Notes: generated by a model not told the origin, from the sequence alone. 53,782 nucleotides of DNA from an uncultured Crocinitomix sp. (GCA_905478225.1 CAJQHR010000033.1:1-53782); one strand, 5' to 3'. Positions 1 through 10,714 are shown, numbered from the stretch's first letter. Translations and numbers: made by a program.

Positions 1-1
1 A

Positions 2-505
2 GCGGATATTGACGTAACTGTTTATGAGGCTTTAGAAATTACTTACACCACTACGGATGAAATTTTTGGAAGTGATGGTACTATTGACATCACTGTAACA
101 GGAGGTAGTACTCCTTATACTTATGATTGGGACAATGATGGAACAGGTGATTTTGATGATGCTGAAGATATAACTGGATTAATTTGTGGAACTTATGTTG
201 TTGTTGTTATGTGTGATGCTGGTTGCACAGCTACAGAAACAATAGAAGTTGGTTGCCAAGTGGGCATTGAAGAATTGAACGGCTTAGCTGTTTCAATTTA
301 TCCTAATCCGGCTTCTGATTTGGTTACAATTTCATTAGAAGGAACATTTACTTATACATTAACCACGGTTAATGGAGATGTTGTATTAAACGGAAATGGA
401 TTCAATACGGAAGAAGTTTCATTGGATGAATTGGCAAAAGGAATTTACATGATTAATGTTTTTGCTGGTGATCAATCAACAGTAATTAAATTGGTGAAAG
501 AGTAA
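2..505 (+). CDS. C-terminal part of a T9SS type A sorted secreted protein (5' end outside window)
   Basis: The frame is open from base 2 to the TAA at 503-505, so this is the tail of a longer gene. The first part resembles a SprB-type repeat (TVTGGSTPYTYDWDNDG, then a Gly-Thr-Tyr and Asp-Ala-Gly-Cys pattern). The last 75 or so residues form a type A (Por) sorting domain: YPNPASD, then a Leu-Ala-Lys-Gly-Ile-Tyr motif and a C-terminal IKLVKE. Such tails are known to direct cargo across the outer membrane through T9SS and are then removed. An ATG at 209 exists but is internal. What the missing N-terminal part does cannot be told. A strong hairpin terminator follows 22 bases after the stop. Confidence 0.85.
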   Translation, partial: ADIDVTVYEALEITYTTTDEIFGSDGTIDITVTGGSTPYTYDWDNDGTGDFDDAEDITGLICGTYVVVVMCDAGCTATETIEVGCQVGIEELNGLAVSIYPNPASDLVTISLEGTFTYTLTTVNGDVVLNGNGFNTEEVSLDELAKGIYMINVFAGDQSTVIKLVKE

Positions 506-527
506 ATTTCACGTTTAACTATAATAT

Positions 528-564
528 AAAAAGTCCTGTTCGCTTTAAGTGACGGGACTTTTTT
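528..564 (+). terminator. Rho-independent terminator after the T9SS cargo gene
   Basis: The arms AAAAGTCCTGT and ACGGGACTTTT pair over 11 bp with one G-T wobble, around a 12-base loop, and are followed by a T run. It closes the upstream gene and insulates tyrS. Confidence 0.85.
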
Positions 565-687
565 GCGCTTAAGAACTCAGCAATTGATAATGCGCAAAGC
601 CTGGTGTGGTTTGTTCTAATCCGACCTCAGAACCCTACCTTAAAAGAACATTTTATCCTCTAGTTAAAACTCGCTTAAGAATGAAAT

Positions 688-695
688 TAACTTTG
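688..695 (+). promoter_or_regulatory. Candidate -7 box for tyrS
   Basis: TAACTTTG matches the Bacteroidetes primary sigma factor -7 consensus TAnnTTTG exactly and lies 104 bases before the tyrS ATG. The expected -33 TTTG about 20 bases upstream is only weakly matched (GTTAA), so this is a motif-level prediction. Confidence 0.4.
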
Positions 696-799
696 CTTGC
701 ACAATGAGATATAACAACATAGAATTGAACCCATGCAACTCATCTAAAAAAACTATCTTTACTATCGATTAAAAAACGCGTGAATTTAAATTTTGAAGA

Positions 800-2083
800 A
801 TGCCTATAAATTTTGTTGAAGAATTGAGATGGAGAGGAATGTTGCAAGACGTTATGCCTGGAACCGAAGAATTACTTGTAAAAGAAATTGTGACGGGTTA
901 TTGTGGCTTTGACCCAACGGCAGACTCATTACACGTAGGTTCATTGATTCCGATTATGATGCTGAAGCACATGCAACGTGCAGGCCATAGACCAATTGCT
1001 TTGGTTGGTGGTGCAACGGGTATGGTGGGTGACCCCTCAGGTAAATCAGACGAAAGAAATTTATTGGACGAGGAAACATTGAATAAGAATGTGGCTGGTG
1101 TGCAGGGTGTATTAGAACGTTTTTTAGATTTTAACGAAAGCGAAACTGGTGCAGTGTTGGTGAATAACTATGACTGGATGAAGAATTTTTCTTTTATTGA
1201 GTTTATAAGAGATGTTGGAAAACACTTGACGATTAATTACATGAGCGCCAAGGATTCGGTTAAAAATCGGATTCAAACCGGAATTTCGTTCACGGAGTTC
1301 TCGTATCAATTATTGCAGGGCTATGATTTTTTGCATTTATATAAAGAACTGAATTGTAAAATTCAAATGGGTGGAAGTGACCAATGGGGTAATATTACTA
1401 CAGGAACTGAATTGATTCGGCGCGTAGCTCAGGGAGAAGGGTTTGCCTTTACTTGCCCTTTAATGACAAAAGCGGATGGAACAAAGTTTGGTAAAACTGA
1501 GGGCGGTTCTGTTTGGTTAACAACGGATAGAACTTCTGCCTATGCTTTTTACCAATTTTGGTTTAATTCTACAGATGCAGATGCGCCCAAATACATCCGA
1601 ACCTTTACCTTTTTATCACAAGAAGACATTGAAGCGATTGAGGAGGAACATAGTGGTTCTGAATATTTAAGGGTTCTTCAAAAACGCCTTGCGGCTGAAG
1701 TAACCTTGATGGTGCACGGACAAGAAGCTTTAGACAGCGCCTTGAAAACTACCGAGATTTTGTTTAAGAAAAAAGCAACTATTGACGATTTTAAACAACT
1801 TACAGTCAATGAAATTATTGATGGGTTTGATGGTGTGCCTCAGGCGACTATCAGCCGAACAGATTTTAACGCTGGCCTAAGTGCAATTGATGCATTAGCT
1901 GGTAAGGGTGGTTTTTTAGATTCGAACGGAGAAGCTAGACGCCAATTAAAACAAAATGCAATTTCGGTAAACAAAGTCAAGATTAAAGAAGATTACGTAA
2001 TTACTGAAAATGATCTGATTCATGATAAATTCGTAGTTTTAGGGAAAGGCAAACAAGACAACTATTTGCTAATTGTGGAATAA
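800..2083 (+). CDS. tyrS: Tyrosyl-tRNA synthetase
   Basis: Class I aminoacyl-tRNA synthetase that charges tRNA-Tyr in the cytoplasm. The HIGH-type motif is HVGS at residues 45-48 and the KMSKS-type motif is KFGKT at 229-233, the usual TyrS forms. The ATP/tyrosine pocket signatures GGSDQWGN (191-198) and YDFLHLY are present. The last 60 or so residues contain an S4-like RNA-binding segment (ARRQLKQNAISVNK). The 427-residue length is normal for the family. The ATG at 800 places the first residues where TyrS proteins begin. It is transcribed alone or with the small lipoprotein gene 37 bases downstream. Confidence 0.97.
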   Translation: MPINFVEELRWRGMLQDVMPGTEELLVKEIVTGYCGFDPTADSLHVGSLIPIMMLKHMQRAGHRPIALVGGATGMVGDPSGKSDERNLLDEETLNKNVAGVQGVLERFLDFNESETGAVLVNNYDWMKNFSFIEFIRDVGKHLTINYMSAKDSVKNRIQTGISFTEFSYQLLQGYDFLHLYKELNCKIQMGGSDQWGNITTGTELIRRVAQGEGFAFTCPLMTKADGTKFGKTEGGSVWLTTDRTSAYAFYQFWFNSTDADAPKYIRTFTFLSQEDIEAIEEEHSGSEYLRVLQKRLAAEVTLMVHGQEALDSALKTTEILFKKKATIDDFKQLTVNEIIDGFDGVPQATISRTDFNAGLSAIDALAGKGGFLDSNGEARRQLKQNAISVNKVKIKEDYVITENDLIHDKFVVLGKGKQDNYLLIVE

Positions 2084-2120
2084 TTTTTGAAATACACCCA
2101 TTGCATAACGATTTTTAAAT

Positions 2121-2543
2121 ATGAAATATTTACTACCATTAATTGCGGCTTTACTAATTATCTCTTGTAAAACAGCTGATATTGTGAAGTATGAATACAA
2201 GTCAACAACTATGTTGGGGTCTAGAGTTATTACCGTAACACAAGATTCTGTTGTGAGTAATTTTAGAGGGCGTACTTCACCATCTCGTTCTGCCCGCGCT
2301 ACTACGCCTGAGGAATGGACAGAACTCAAAGCAAGCGTTTCGAATTTAAAATTGGATGAAATATCTGATTTGGCAGCACCAACAAATAGACGTGCTACTG
2401 ATGCCGCACCATATGGGTCTGTCATGTTAACAACTAAAGATTCGACGTATCATTCTTCAGCATTTGATGGATTTTTTTCGCATAAAGATTTATTGCCATT
2501 AATGGCAGTAATGCAGAAAATTGCGGCAAAGGTTGGGAACTAA
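2121..2543 (+). CDS. Small predicted lipoprotein of unknown function
   Basis: A 140-residue protein starting MKYLLPLIAALLIISCK, a lipoprotein signal with lipobox IISC and Cys16 as the likely lipidated residue. The mature part is polar, with an Arg/Ser-rich stretch (FRGRTSPSRSARATTPEEW) and a C-terminal segment with Ser-Ala-Phe-Asp-Gly. No known domain is recognised. It begins 37 bases after tyrS on the same strand and may be co-transcribed. The lipid anchor suggests a periplasmic or outer-membrane location; the function is unknown. Confidence 0.75.
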   Translation: MKYLLPLIAALLIISCKTADIVKYEYKSTTMLGSRVITVTQDSVVSNFRGRTSPSRSARATTPEEWTELKASVSNLKLDEISDLAAPTNRRATDAAPYGSVMLTTKDSTYHSSAFDGFFSHKDLLPLMAVMQKIAAKVGN

Positions 2544-2899
2544 ATCTCGCTTTCGTTTTTGATTTTTTTTCAAATGGTAACCTCCAAAGAGTTTTGTATC
2601 AAAATCAATTTTTGACGGATTTCTGACAATGGATGTTCTTTTTTCCGTTTAAATAGCTTTAACATAATTCAAATACCGTTTTATCCATCTTGATGATTGC
2701 TTGCCTAACAGCCCTACAACCGCGAAAATTCGAGCGAAGCAAGATTTTCAAGAATGCCATATTGTCCAACGAATCCCATCTCGCATCTAAGTTGTCAGTT
2801 AGAGTGCTTTATAAAATCAAGCAAAGCGAGATTTAATAAAGTGTTTCGAGAACCCTAGCCACAAACTCCTCAAGACTCAAACTCGAGACTCAATCCTCA
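2544..2899. other. Intergenic region between two convergent genes, with two quasi-palindromes
   Basis: No open frame is supported here. Two related AT-rich quasi-palindromic segments lie at 2725-2748 (core GAGCGAAGCAAG) and 2813-2835 (core AAGCAAAGCGAG), each flanked by AAAAT and ATTT arms that could form weak hairpins. They sit where the lipoprotein gene and mutS converge and may end transcription in both directions. The end nearest mutS is rich in short ACTC repeats. Confidence 0.4.
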
Positions 2900-5518
2900 C
2901 TAACCACCCACATACTTCTTAATCTCATTCAGCTTCATTAAGGCCTCAACAGGTGTCAACGTATTAATGTCAATACTCTCAATCTCGTCTTTTATTTGCA
3001 TTAAAACTGGGTCGTCTAATTGGAAAAAACTCAATTGCATATTGGCGTCAGCAGCTATGGCTTTGGCCTCTGCTTTTAGGTCGCCCGAATGACTTTTTTC
3101 GAGTTGCAATAATATTTGATCGGCACGTTTAAGAACAGCTTTGGGCATTCCTGCCATTTTAGCAACATGAATCCCGAAACTATGTGCGCTTCCGCCAGGA
3201 ACTAACTTCCGCATAAAAATGATTTTATTGCCGAGTTCCTTTATTGAAACGTTATAGTTTTTAATACGTTTAAACGTTCCACTCATTTCATTTAATTCAT
3301 GATAATGCGTGGCAAATAATGTTTTTGGTTTGGCGCTTTTATTCTCATGCAGATATTCCGTAATTGACCAAGCAATTGAAATTCCATCATAAGTACTAGT
3401 TCCACGACCTATCTCATCCAAAATAATTAAACTCCGCTCAGATAAATTGTTCAAAATACTAGCCGTTTCATTCATTTCAACCATAAAGGTTGATTCACCT
3501 GAGGAAATATTATCTGAGGCACCAACACGTGTGAACACTTTGTCTACAAGTCCCAATGTAGCATCCTTTGCTGGAACAAAACTTCCCATTTGTGCCATTA
3601 GTGAAATAAGTGCTGTTTGACGTAATAATGCCGACTTACCTGACATGTTTGGTCCGGTAATCATGATGATTTGTTGGGTGTCATTATCCAAATAAACATC
3701 ATTGGCAATATAAGGTTCGCCAATTGGCAATTGCTTTTCAATAACGGGGTGTCTGCCGTCTTTAATATCAATCACAAAGGACTCGTCCATTTTAGGACAA
3801 GTGTACTGATTTGCTCGAGCTACTATGGCAAATGAATGCAAACAATCGAGTTTAGCTAAAAGTGCCGCGTTGTGCTGTATCAGAGTCATATAATCAGCCA
3901 TGGATAAAACCAGGTCTGACAATAAACTGGTTTCTAGCTTGTGAATTTTTTCTTCGGCACCCAATATTTTTGACTCGTATTCTTTTAATTCTTCTGTAAT
4001 ATAACGTTCGGCGTTAACTAAGGTTTGTTTACGAATCCATTCTTCCGGAACTTTGTCTTTATGTGAATTTCGAACTTCAATATAATAGCCAAATACATTG
4101 TTAAATGCAATCTTGATACTCGAAATACCTGTGCGTTCAGCTTCGCGTTGCTTCATGGCTTCCAAATATTCTTTACCAGTATTGAGAACTGATCGTAAAT
4201 CATCCAACTCCGTGTTCACTCCTGAAGCAATCACTTGTCCTTTTCCAACAGCAATGGCAGGGTCATTTAAAATTTCTTTTTCAATGCGTTCGCGTAAAGC
4301 GGGGCAAGGGTTCAATTGGTCACCAACCAACGGTAATGCTTTTGATTTTGCTTTACTACATGCTGTTTTTATGGGATCAATCGCTGTTAAGGCACGCTTT
4401 AATTGAACAATCTCCTTCGGATTAATTCGTGTAGTGGCTACTTTAGAAATAATTCGTTCTAAATCTCCCACTTCTTTCAGTTGCGTTTCAATTGTGTTTT
4501 GAAATTCATCTTCATCTAAAAAAAACTGCACAATTTCATGGCGCTCACGAATAGGGCTTAAATCCTTTAGTGGTAAAACCGTCCAACGGCGCATCATTCT
4601 GCTACCGGGAGGTGTTAAGGTTTTATCAATAATGTCAATGAGCGTTACGGCACCTTCGTTTTGCGAATAAAGCAATTCTAAATTCCGAATTGTAAAGCGA
4701 TCTAACCATACATACTTATCCTCTTCTAATCTTGAAATGGTTGTAATATGGCCTAGTTTATCATGCTGTGTTTGCGATAAATAATGAAGCACGGCGCTTC
4801 CAGCTATCACGGCTAAATCCATTTTGTCAATCCCAAATCCTTTTAAAGATTTAACCTCAAAATGCTTTTCTAGATTTTCTTGGGCAAAGTCTGTTGTAAA
4901 AACCCAATCTTCTAATTTATAGGTATAAAACTTGTCGCTAAAATGTTCGAAATAAAGCTTTTGTTTTCCTTTTTGAAAGAGCACCTCTTTTGGTCTAAAA
5001 CTCTGGATCAGTTTATCGATATATTCAAAATTGCCTTCTGCAACTAAAAACTCGCCAGTGGAAACATCAATAAATGATACTCCCGCTTGTTTACCATCAA
5101 AATGAATGGCCGCCAAGAAGTTATTCTCGCTTCCGTCTAATACTTTGTCATTGTATGAAACACCGGGTGTTACCAATTCGGTTACCCCTCGTTTTACAAT
5201 CGTTTTGGTCATTTTCGGATCTTCCAATTGATCGCAAATGGCCACACGCATTCCTGCACGAACAAGTTTTGGTAAATAAGTGTCTAATGAATGATGCGGG
5301 AACCCAGCCAATTCAATTTCTGAAGGGCTGTCCTTTCCTCTTTTTGTTAAAATAATATTTAGAATGTTTGACGCTTTTATGGCATCTTCTCCAAAAGTCT
5401 CGTAAAAATCGCCCACACGAAATAAGAGCATAGCGTCTGGATATTTAATCTTGATCGCATTGTATTGCTTCATTAACGGGGTTACCGTTGGTTTTCCACT
5501 TGATTTTTTCTTCGCCAC
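2900..5518 (-). CDS. mutS: DNA mismatch repair protein MutS
   Basis: Recognises base mismatches and starts methyl-independent mismatch repair as a dimer with MutL. The mismatch-wedging Phe-x-Glu motif is Phe38-Tyr39-Glu40 within [11 protein letters not shown]. The C-terminal ATPase carries Walker A GPNMSGKS near residue 621, the STFMVEMNE motif, and Walker B/signature [12 protein letters not shown] near residue 700, followed by ATHYHEL. The 872-residue length is typical. The chosen start is GTG at 5518, encoding (M)AKKK; this agrees with flavobacterial MutS proteins, which often begin with a basic stretch before TPLMKQYN, but the ATG at residue 16 is an alternative. The gene faces away from its right neighbours and appears monocistronic. 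Confidence 0.97.
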   Translation of the reverse strand: MAKKKSSGKPTVTPLMKQYNAIKIKYPDAMLLFRVGDFYETFGEDAIKASNILNIILTKRGKDSPSEIELAGFPHHSLDTYLPKLVRAGMRVAICDQLEDPKMTKTIVKRGVTELVTPGVSYNDKVLDGSENNFLAAIHFDGKQAGVSFIDVSTGEFLVAEGNFEYIDKLIQSFRPKEVLFQKGKQKLYFEHFSDKFYTYKLEDWVFTTDFAQENLEKHFEVKSLKGFGIDKMDLAVIAGSAVLHYLSQTQHDKLGHITTISRLEEDKYVWLDRFTIRNLELLYSQNEGAVTLIDIIDKTLTPPGSRMMRRWTVLPLKDLSPIRERHEIVQFFLDEDEFQNTIETQLKEVGDLERIISKVATTRINPKEIVQLKRALTAIDPIKTACSKAKSKALPLVGDQLNPCPALRERIEKEILNDPAIAVGKGQVIASGVNTELDDLRSVLNTGKEYLEAMKQREAERTGISSIKIAFNNVFGYYIEVRNSHKDKVPEEWIRKQTLVNAERYITEELKEYESKILGAEEKIHKLETSLLSDLVLSMADYMTLIQHNAALLAKLDCLHSFAIVARANQYTCPKMDESFVIDIKDGRHPVIEKQLPIGEPYIANDVYLDNDTQQIIMITGPNMSGKSALLRQTALISLMAQMGSFVPAKDATLGLVDKVFTRVGASDNISSGESTFMVEMNETASILNNLSERSLIILDEIGRGTSTYDGISIAWSITEYLHENKSAKPKTLFATHYHELNEMSGTFKRIKNYNVSIKELGNKIIFMRKLVPGGSAHSFGIHVAKMAGMPKAVLKRADQILLQLEKSHSGDLKAEAKAIAADANMQLSFFQLDDPVLMQIKDEIESIDINTLTPVEALMKLNEIKKYVGG

Positions 5519-5657
5519 GTCTAATTGAATTTTGGAAAAACGAATTTAAGGTATCCTTGCCCCTTTCAAAAATTTGATCAAATGGACTTATCAATACTTG
5601 TTAACAGTTTAGGGGTTGTTTTTTGAAAATATAAGAATTCAGTTCCATTTTAGTTGA

Positions 5658-5897
5658 AGTACTACAGTCGGTGGTGTCATTCTACTCTACTTTATTGGTG
5701 AAATAATTTTACCATTCATTTTTGCTTTGGTGATTGCTGCCGAGCAGCAAGATGATCCAGTTCGATTCTGGCTAGACAAAGTCCCAATTTTTCTTCTCGC
5801 TTTTTACTTCTACTTTACATATTGCAATAACAAGTGCCGTGAAAAAGGCTTACTTCGTTGGTTATGTTTGGTTCGATTCCAAAATAAAAGGGCATGA
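5658..5897 (+). pseudogene. Remnant of a small membrane protein gene
   Basis: An 80-codon open stretch runs from a TGA at 5655 to the TGA at 5895-5897 but has no ATG, GTG or TTG at its beginning. It would encode two hydrophobic segments (VILLYFIGEIILPFIFALVI and FLLAFYFYFTY) separated by a charged loop, ending in basic residues. The composition looks like real membrane protein rather than noise. No family is recognised. The missing start points to a 5'-truncated relic. The surrounding 5519-6128 stretch holds nothing else but the palindrome at 5968. Confidence 0.4.
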
Positions 5898-5967
5898 CGA
5901 GTAAACCTCAGTGCCCATTTATAGACAGACTTTTTGCCATTTGCCTTGTTTATTATTGCATTTAGAA

Positions 5968-5985
5968 TCCCGAAAGCTTTCGGGA
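5968..5985. repeat. Perfect 18-bp palindrome
   Basis: TCCCGAAAGCTTTCGGGA is perfectly self-complementary (9 + 9). Similar CCCGA-N-TCGGG palindromes are often scattered between genes in Bacteroidetes genomes. Only one clear copy was seen in this window, so its repeat nature is inferred. It lies in the gap between mutS and the CHU_C gene and has no T run, so it is not a standard terminator. Confidence 0.5.
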
Positions 5986-6128
5986 GAGATGCCGTTGTTA
6001 AGTGATACTTCGATCAAAAAGAAAAAAACCAATTAATACATATTGCTCTCAATTTAAAGAGTGCCGTTATGGATAGATACTTCGACTTTTAATCAAAATA
6101 ATCTTTTCGTGTTTTTTTGCCTCTTTTT

Positions 6129-8579
6129 TTATTTTAAGACATTGACGTGTCCTTTGACATAAATTCGCTTGTCACTTTTGGTTTCACCAAAATCAAGTGT
6201 CCATACATAAGTGCCATCATCCACTAATTTTCCGCCGTAAGTTCCATCCCATCCATAGGTAACATTATACGACTCAAAGAGTAATTCTCCCCATCTATTA
6301 AATACCATTAAATGATAATCATAGATATCTAAACCAGAAACAAAAACAGGTTTAAATTCTTGGTTGAACGCGTCCCCATCTGGTGTAAAGCTATTTGGCA
6401 CGAAATAAAGCACATCTTCTTTTATCGTGATCAATTTTGTAGCGTCTGCAGTACAACCGAACTCATTGCTTACGTTTAACGTAATGGTATAATTCATGTC
6501 TCCAATTCCCGGATAAACATGTTCTGGCTCAAATTCATTCGACAAAGCAGATTCATCTCCAAAATTCCAAATATAAGTCGTTGTGTTAGTGGAAAAATTA
6601 TTGAATCTTACATTCGGGTCAGAAACGTAAACGTCATCTGGAAAATAAGTGAACGAAGCCGTTGGAACAGGATATACCTCAATATAATTATAGTAAGTTG
6701 CTGAATTCACACAACCATCCTCAGAGGTTACGGTTAGGGTAATATCATAAGCACCTGTTATGTCATAATTATGAGTTGGTGTTGCCCCACCGCCAATAGA
6801 ACCATCTCCAAAATCCCATTCAAATGTTTCACCTGGGTTGATGCTTGAAAAAGCAACTAATAATGGAGGGCAATCCGCTAATTGGTCCGCAGTAAACACG
6901 ACAACTGGTAATGGATTAACTGTAACCGTAATTTCATCAGATTCGATACATCCCAAAGCATCTTCACCAGTTACGGTATAGGTTGCTGTTGCACCAGGTG
7001 TAAATGGAACGCCATTAACAACTCCCAAATCCCACACATATGAGCCGCCAACACCAGCACCTGAACCGTTCAATACGGCATTATCACCAATACATATTTC
7101 AAAATCCGTTCCCGCATCAATAACAGGTAAAGGACTAACAGTTACAATTACTAAATCTGCATTTTCACAACCGTTCTCATCTGTACCTGTTACCGTATAA
7201 GTAAGCGTTTCAGTCGGTGCAAAAGGTGCGCCATCAATAACTCCTAAGTCCCAAACATAAACCCCATCTGGCCCTGCGCCACTCCCTGTCAATATTACTT
7301 CATCTCCAATACAAATGATTTGATCTTCCCCAGCATCAACTGCAGGTAAAGGATTCACTGTTATTGTAATATCATCTGTATTGATACAGCCATTTTCATC
7401 TGTACCTGTAACTGTGTATGTTGCTGTAACTACCGTTGCAAAAAACTCACCATCCGTAACACCGCCATCCCATTCATAAGTTCCACCAACTTCTGCTCCT
7501 GCTCCGTTAAGGATAACAATTTCTCCTGCACATACCGTAAAGTCTTCTCCTGCATCAATTACTGGCAATGGATGAACAGTCACAATAACTTCATCCGTAT
7601 CGACACATCCATTCGGACCTGTCCCAGTAAGGGTATAAGTTGTGGTGGCTACAGGGCTAAATGCGACACCATCTTCAACACCCATATCCCATTCATAGTC
7701 AACAACACCAGGGCCATCAGAATCTAATATAACTTCGTCACCCAGACAAATTTCAACATCCGGACCTGCATCAACAGGAGGTAAAGGGTGAACAACTACT
7801 TCAACTTCGGCCTCACAATCATCAGGCGATTCGCTAACAACAGTGTACGTAGTAGTTCCCTCAGGCGGCGAAAATGGCACACCATTAATAACGCCTCCAC
7901 TCCAAGCAACCGACGCACCACTTTCAGAGGTGGCGGTTAACGTAATTTCTTCTCCTAAGCACAATTCAGTCACTGGTGCAGTAATCGTTAACGGGATACA
8001 TACAAATTCAAAATTATCAACACCAACCCATGTTTCTGCTCCAACCTCGTGTAAACTAATAGTAATGTGAGTGGCGTTATTTGGCGCTACAAAAGATACT
8101 TCAACATAAGCCCATTCGCCCACCACGTATTCATATGTTAATGCTATTTCTGTTCCAAAATCTAATCCTCCCTCTGAAGCGCCTAGCTCCATATTCGTTG
8201 TGATTCCTCCAAACGCATATTTATTCCAAAATGAAATGGTATAAGAATTTCCTGATGTTAACGGAGTTGTTAATTCTAACGCGACGATATCAATTTTGTG
8301 TATACCAACTAACCAATCACCGTCTTGCGCTGGTGCGTATGTTCCTAAACCAAATGTGGTAATTAAATCAAGATTGGGTACTCCACCTGCTCCAAAATCC
8401 TCTGAACCAATGCAGTTTGCAACTGAAGCATTAAAGGCCGGATTTGTCATGTTAATCCCTTCTACTCCGGCATTATCTTCGAAACTTCCATTGATAAATT
8501 CTTGACCTTTCGCCTGAAATATTCCACATAGGAATATGAGCATCAACAAAGACAAGGGCTTAAGGTAGGTTTTATTCAT
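6129..8579 (-). CDS. Secreted Ig-like/PKD repeat protein with T9SS type B (CHU_C) sorting domain
   Basis: An 816-residue protein. Residues 1-25 are a signal peptide (MNKTYLKPLSLLMLIFLCG, ending AKGQ). Residues 27-190 are a beta-rich N-terminal domain with the FINGSFED start typical of lectin-like modules. About five Ig-like repeats of 80-90 residues follow (roughly 195-555), each with a C-x-G-(D/E) motif early, a Trp-Asp-x-Gly-Val loop and TYTVTGTDENGC near the end. Two PKD domains come next (FEWDFGDGS, TYIWNFGDES). The C-terminal 95 residues (PNSFTPDGDAFNQEF, FNRWGELLF, GWDGTYGG) are a CHU_C type B T9SS signal. Likely a surface or released adhesin-like protein. The decayed neighbour upstream on the same strand (8607-10433) is a paralogue. 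Confidence 0.92.
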   Translation of the reverse strand: MNKTYLKPLSLLMLIFLCGIFQAKGQEFINGSFEDNAGVEGINMTNPAFNASVANCIGSEDFGAGGVPNLDLITTFGLGTYAPAQDGDWLVGIHKIDIVALELTTPLTSGNSYTISFWNKYAFGGITTNMELGASEGGLDFGTEIALTYEYVVGEWAYVEVSFVAPNNATHITISLHEVGAETWVGVDNFEFVCIPLTITAPVTELCLGEEITLTATSESGASVAWSGGVINGVPFSPPEGTTTYTVVSESPDDCEAEVEVVVHPLPPVDAGPDVEICLGDEVILDSDGPGVVDYEWDMGVEDGVAFSPVATTTYTLTGTGPNGCVDTDEVIVTVHPLPVIDAGEDFTVCAGEIVILNGAGAEVGGTYEWDGGVTDGEFFATVVTATYTVTGTDENGCINTDDITITVNPLPAVDAGEDQIICIGDEVILTGSGAGPDGVYVWDLGVIDGAPFAPTETLTYTVTGTDENGCENADLVIVTVSPLPVIDAGTDFEICIGDNAVLNGSGAGVGGSYVWDLGVVNGVPFTPGATATYTVTGEDALGCIESDEITVTVNPLPVVVFTADQLADCPPLLVAFSSINPGETFEWDFGDGSIGGGATPTHNYDITGAYDITLTVTSEDGCVNSATYYNYIEVYPVPTASFTYFPDDVYVSDPNVRFNNFSTNTTTYIWNFGDESALSNEFEPEHVYPGIGDMNYTITLNVSNEFGCTADATKLITIKEDVLYFVPNSFTPDGDAFNQEFKPVFVSGLDIYDYHLMVFNRWGELLFESYNVTYGWDGTYGGKLVDDGTYVWTLDFGETKSDKRIYVKGHVNVLK

Positions 8580-8606
8580 ACAAATTAATATAGCTGGTTA
8601 GGCGCA

Positions 8607-10433
8607 CTAAATATACGCAAAGTTCTTTATAAACGTCTGAAAAACTGGGAAGTTGCCCTTATTATACGTCGCTTTTGTTAAAAATCTGACACCCCATCCA
8701 TTTAGTAATAAAAAAGCCGTTGATTGATTTGCGGTTTGAAGGAAGTAGAACTTATGTAAGAAATATCTAAACAAGGTTGTGTTTCCACTTATCCTACCAA
8801 TTCTGCCGTCGACTAAATTATAATCCAAAACCCAAGTAAATACACCCGGATTTTCATCACGATTAAGGTATGCACCGTCCCAACCAACACCTTGGTTAGA
8901 TGCTTCGAAAACGCGCTCTCCGTATTTGTTGTAGACTTGAAGATGCACGGCTTCTAAATTATAACCTTGTACGAAAAGAATGTCATTTATTCCGTCTCCA
9001 TTAGGAGAAAAACCAGATGCAACTCCAATGCCCTCAATATAATTTACTAAAACTAAAACTGTGTCGTATGCATAACAGCCATTTTGATCTGTAAATAACA
9101 CCACAAAGGTCTCGTCATTCCCAGGGCTCGCGGTTGTTACAGGACAAGTAGGGCATTCAACTTCAAATGCTGGACTCCAAACATAAGATCCCGGAAATGA
9201 ACTATTTGCAATAAGATTTACAGTACCACCTGTATTAATAATCGTATCTAATTCCGCCGTAATATCTGGAGCAGGAACAACCACTAAATCAACAGTTGTT
9301 AAAAGCTGACACCCGTCTGCCGAGATACCAATCACCGTATATGTGATTATACCATCCTCATCTGGAGTATATGTTTCGCCGTCCACCACATCATGGTCCC
9401 AAATATAAGTTGCAGCTCCCTTCCCGTGAAGACAACTGATTCACCAAAACAAATTTCAGTAGGGTCAACCGTTGCCGTAACGGTGGGCTGCGTATGCACT
9501 GTTACTTCAAATGTTAAGGGGCAATCGCTCGGTGAAACCGACGTAGCGGTGTATATAATCACCCCATCAGTAGCTGGGAAAAAAGGAACGCCGTTTGTTA
9601 CGCCCATGTCCCAATTCACCGCGGCACCAATGGCAGATGTCGCGTCTAGTGTCAGGGGTTGACCAAAACATAAAGTAGTATCCGTAAATGGTGTGGTAAG
9701 TGAATCGCAATCAAATCAATCCAGGCGTACATGGCCAGCAGAAACTCCGGTTCCGTCATTCACATATGCGGCGTCTGCTAAAATATTTCCAGCATCATCT
9801 AACCCAACAGACCATCCAGAGCGATCATAAATTGCTTCACCTAAAACATTTGTACCTTTTTGAATCCATACGCCTCCAATATTCTCGAACACGCCCACAT
9901 GACCAGCCTCAGCCGTAGATTCATCATTCTTTGGCCCGCCAATAGCCACAGTTGTACCTGTTTCATCTAAACTCACCGCCCAACCATATTCATCATCTGC
10001 TGCGGTGCCATCTAAATCGCCACCGATTTGAGTCCAAAACACCAGCAATATTTTCAAATACTCTTACATGCCCAGCATTCGGCCCTACACCGTCATTTTT
10101 TGCAGCTCCAACTGCCAAAACTGTTCCATCTCCACTTAAACTAAGACTTCTTCCAAATTTATCCCCGGCGGCTTCTCCATCAATGTCCGCACCGATTTGT
10201 GTCCATACACCAGCTGAAAATTGATAAATTCTTGTATGACCAGCATCTGGGCCGGCACCATCATTTAAAGGTGCGCCAATGGCTACGAAATTTCCACTAC
10301 CACTCAAACTAACAGATGTTCCACTTCGATCTCCTGCCGCTTCTCCATCAATATCCAACCCTATCTGTGTCCAATCTTATGCAAAGAGAGATGTACCCAT
10401 TAATATAAGCTTGAAAAAAGGAGTTGTTTTCAT
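8607..10433 (-). pseudogene. Broken FG-GAP/Ig-like/CHU_C secreted protein gene
   Basis: Reading on the minus strand from ATG at 10433 gives MKTTPFFKLILMGTSLFA, a signal peptide, then TAA at 10377-10379 exactly where a Gln (CAA) of an FAQ cleavage site is expected, followed in frame by DWTQIGLDIDGEAAGD. FG-GAP-like repeats follow (GDRSGTSVSLSGSG, AGHTRIYQF). One extra base in the A run at 10036-10039 shifts the frame (GVWTQIG becomes GVLDSNR). An in-frame TGA lies at 9716-9718, and another shift lies at about 9415-9426 (FTG then GAATYIWDHD in the other frame). The end carries Ig-like repeats and a CHU_C domain (GFSPNGDGINDI, GWDGAYLNRD, GNTTLFR) that should stop near 8766 but runs on about 53 codons to 8607. 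At least four lesions make expression as one protein implausible. Confidence 0.88.
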
Positions 10434-10660
10434 TTTCGCAGTAGATTTAACAATGCCCTCTCGGTTTTAATAAAACGATTACCAAAGTAGTGTAGTTGTC
10501 TAAAACGTTTTATTAATGACAATATAATGGATATAAATTGATAATTACGGCAAGATTTATGGTATTCTTTGAATTTCAAAACTTAAACGGAGAATTGACT
10601 TGTGAATTTGTGTAAATTTTTACCAAAAAAATATTCTCAAAAAAAAGTATTAGAACAAAA

Positions 10661-10685
10661 AAAAGACACCGAAATGGTGTCTTTT
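10661..10685 (-). terminator. Hairpin terminator after the acidic lipoprotein gene
   Basis: AAAAGACACC and GGTGTCTTTT form a perfect 10-bp stem with a 5-base loop, and the minus strand continues into a T run. It lies 29 bases beyond the stop at 10715. Being symmetric, it could act in both directions. Confidence 0.8.
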
Positions 10686-10714
10686 ATATATCTCTATTTA
10701 AATATTTTCTTTTT

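Noticed and set aside
2900-5518. Unusual GTG start of mutS as evidence of transfer
   Set aside because: Composition and motifs match a normal chromosomal Bacteroidetes mutS; rare start codons alone are not informative.
8607-10433. Programmed frameshifting or stop recoding in the FG-GAP/CHU_C gene
   Set aside because: Four scattered lesions of different types without slippery sites or conserved structures fit decay better.
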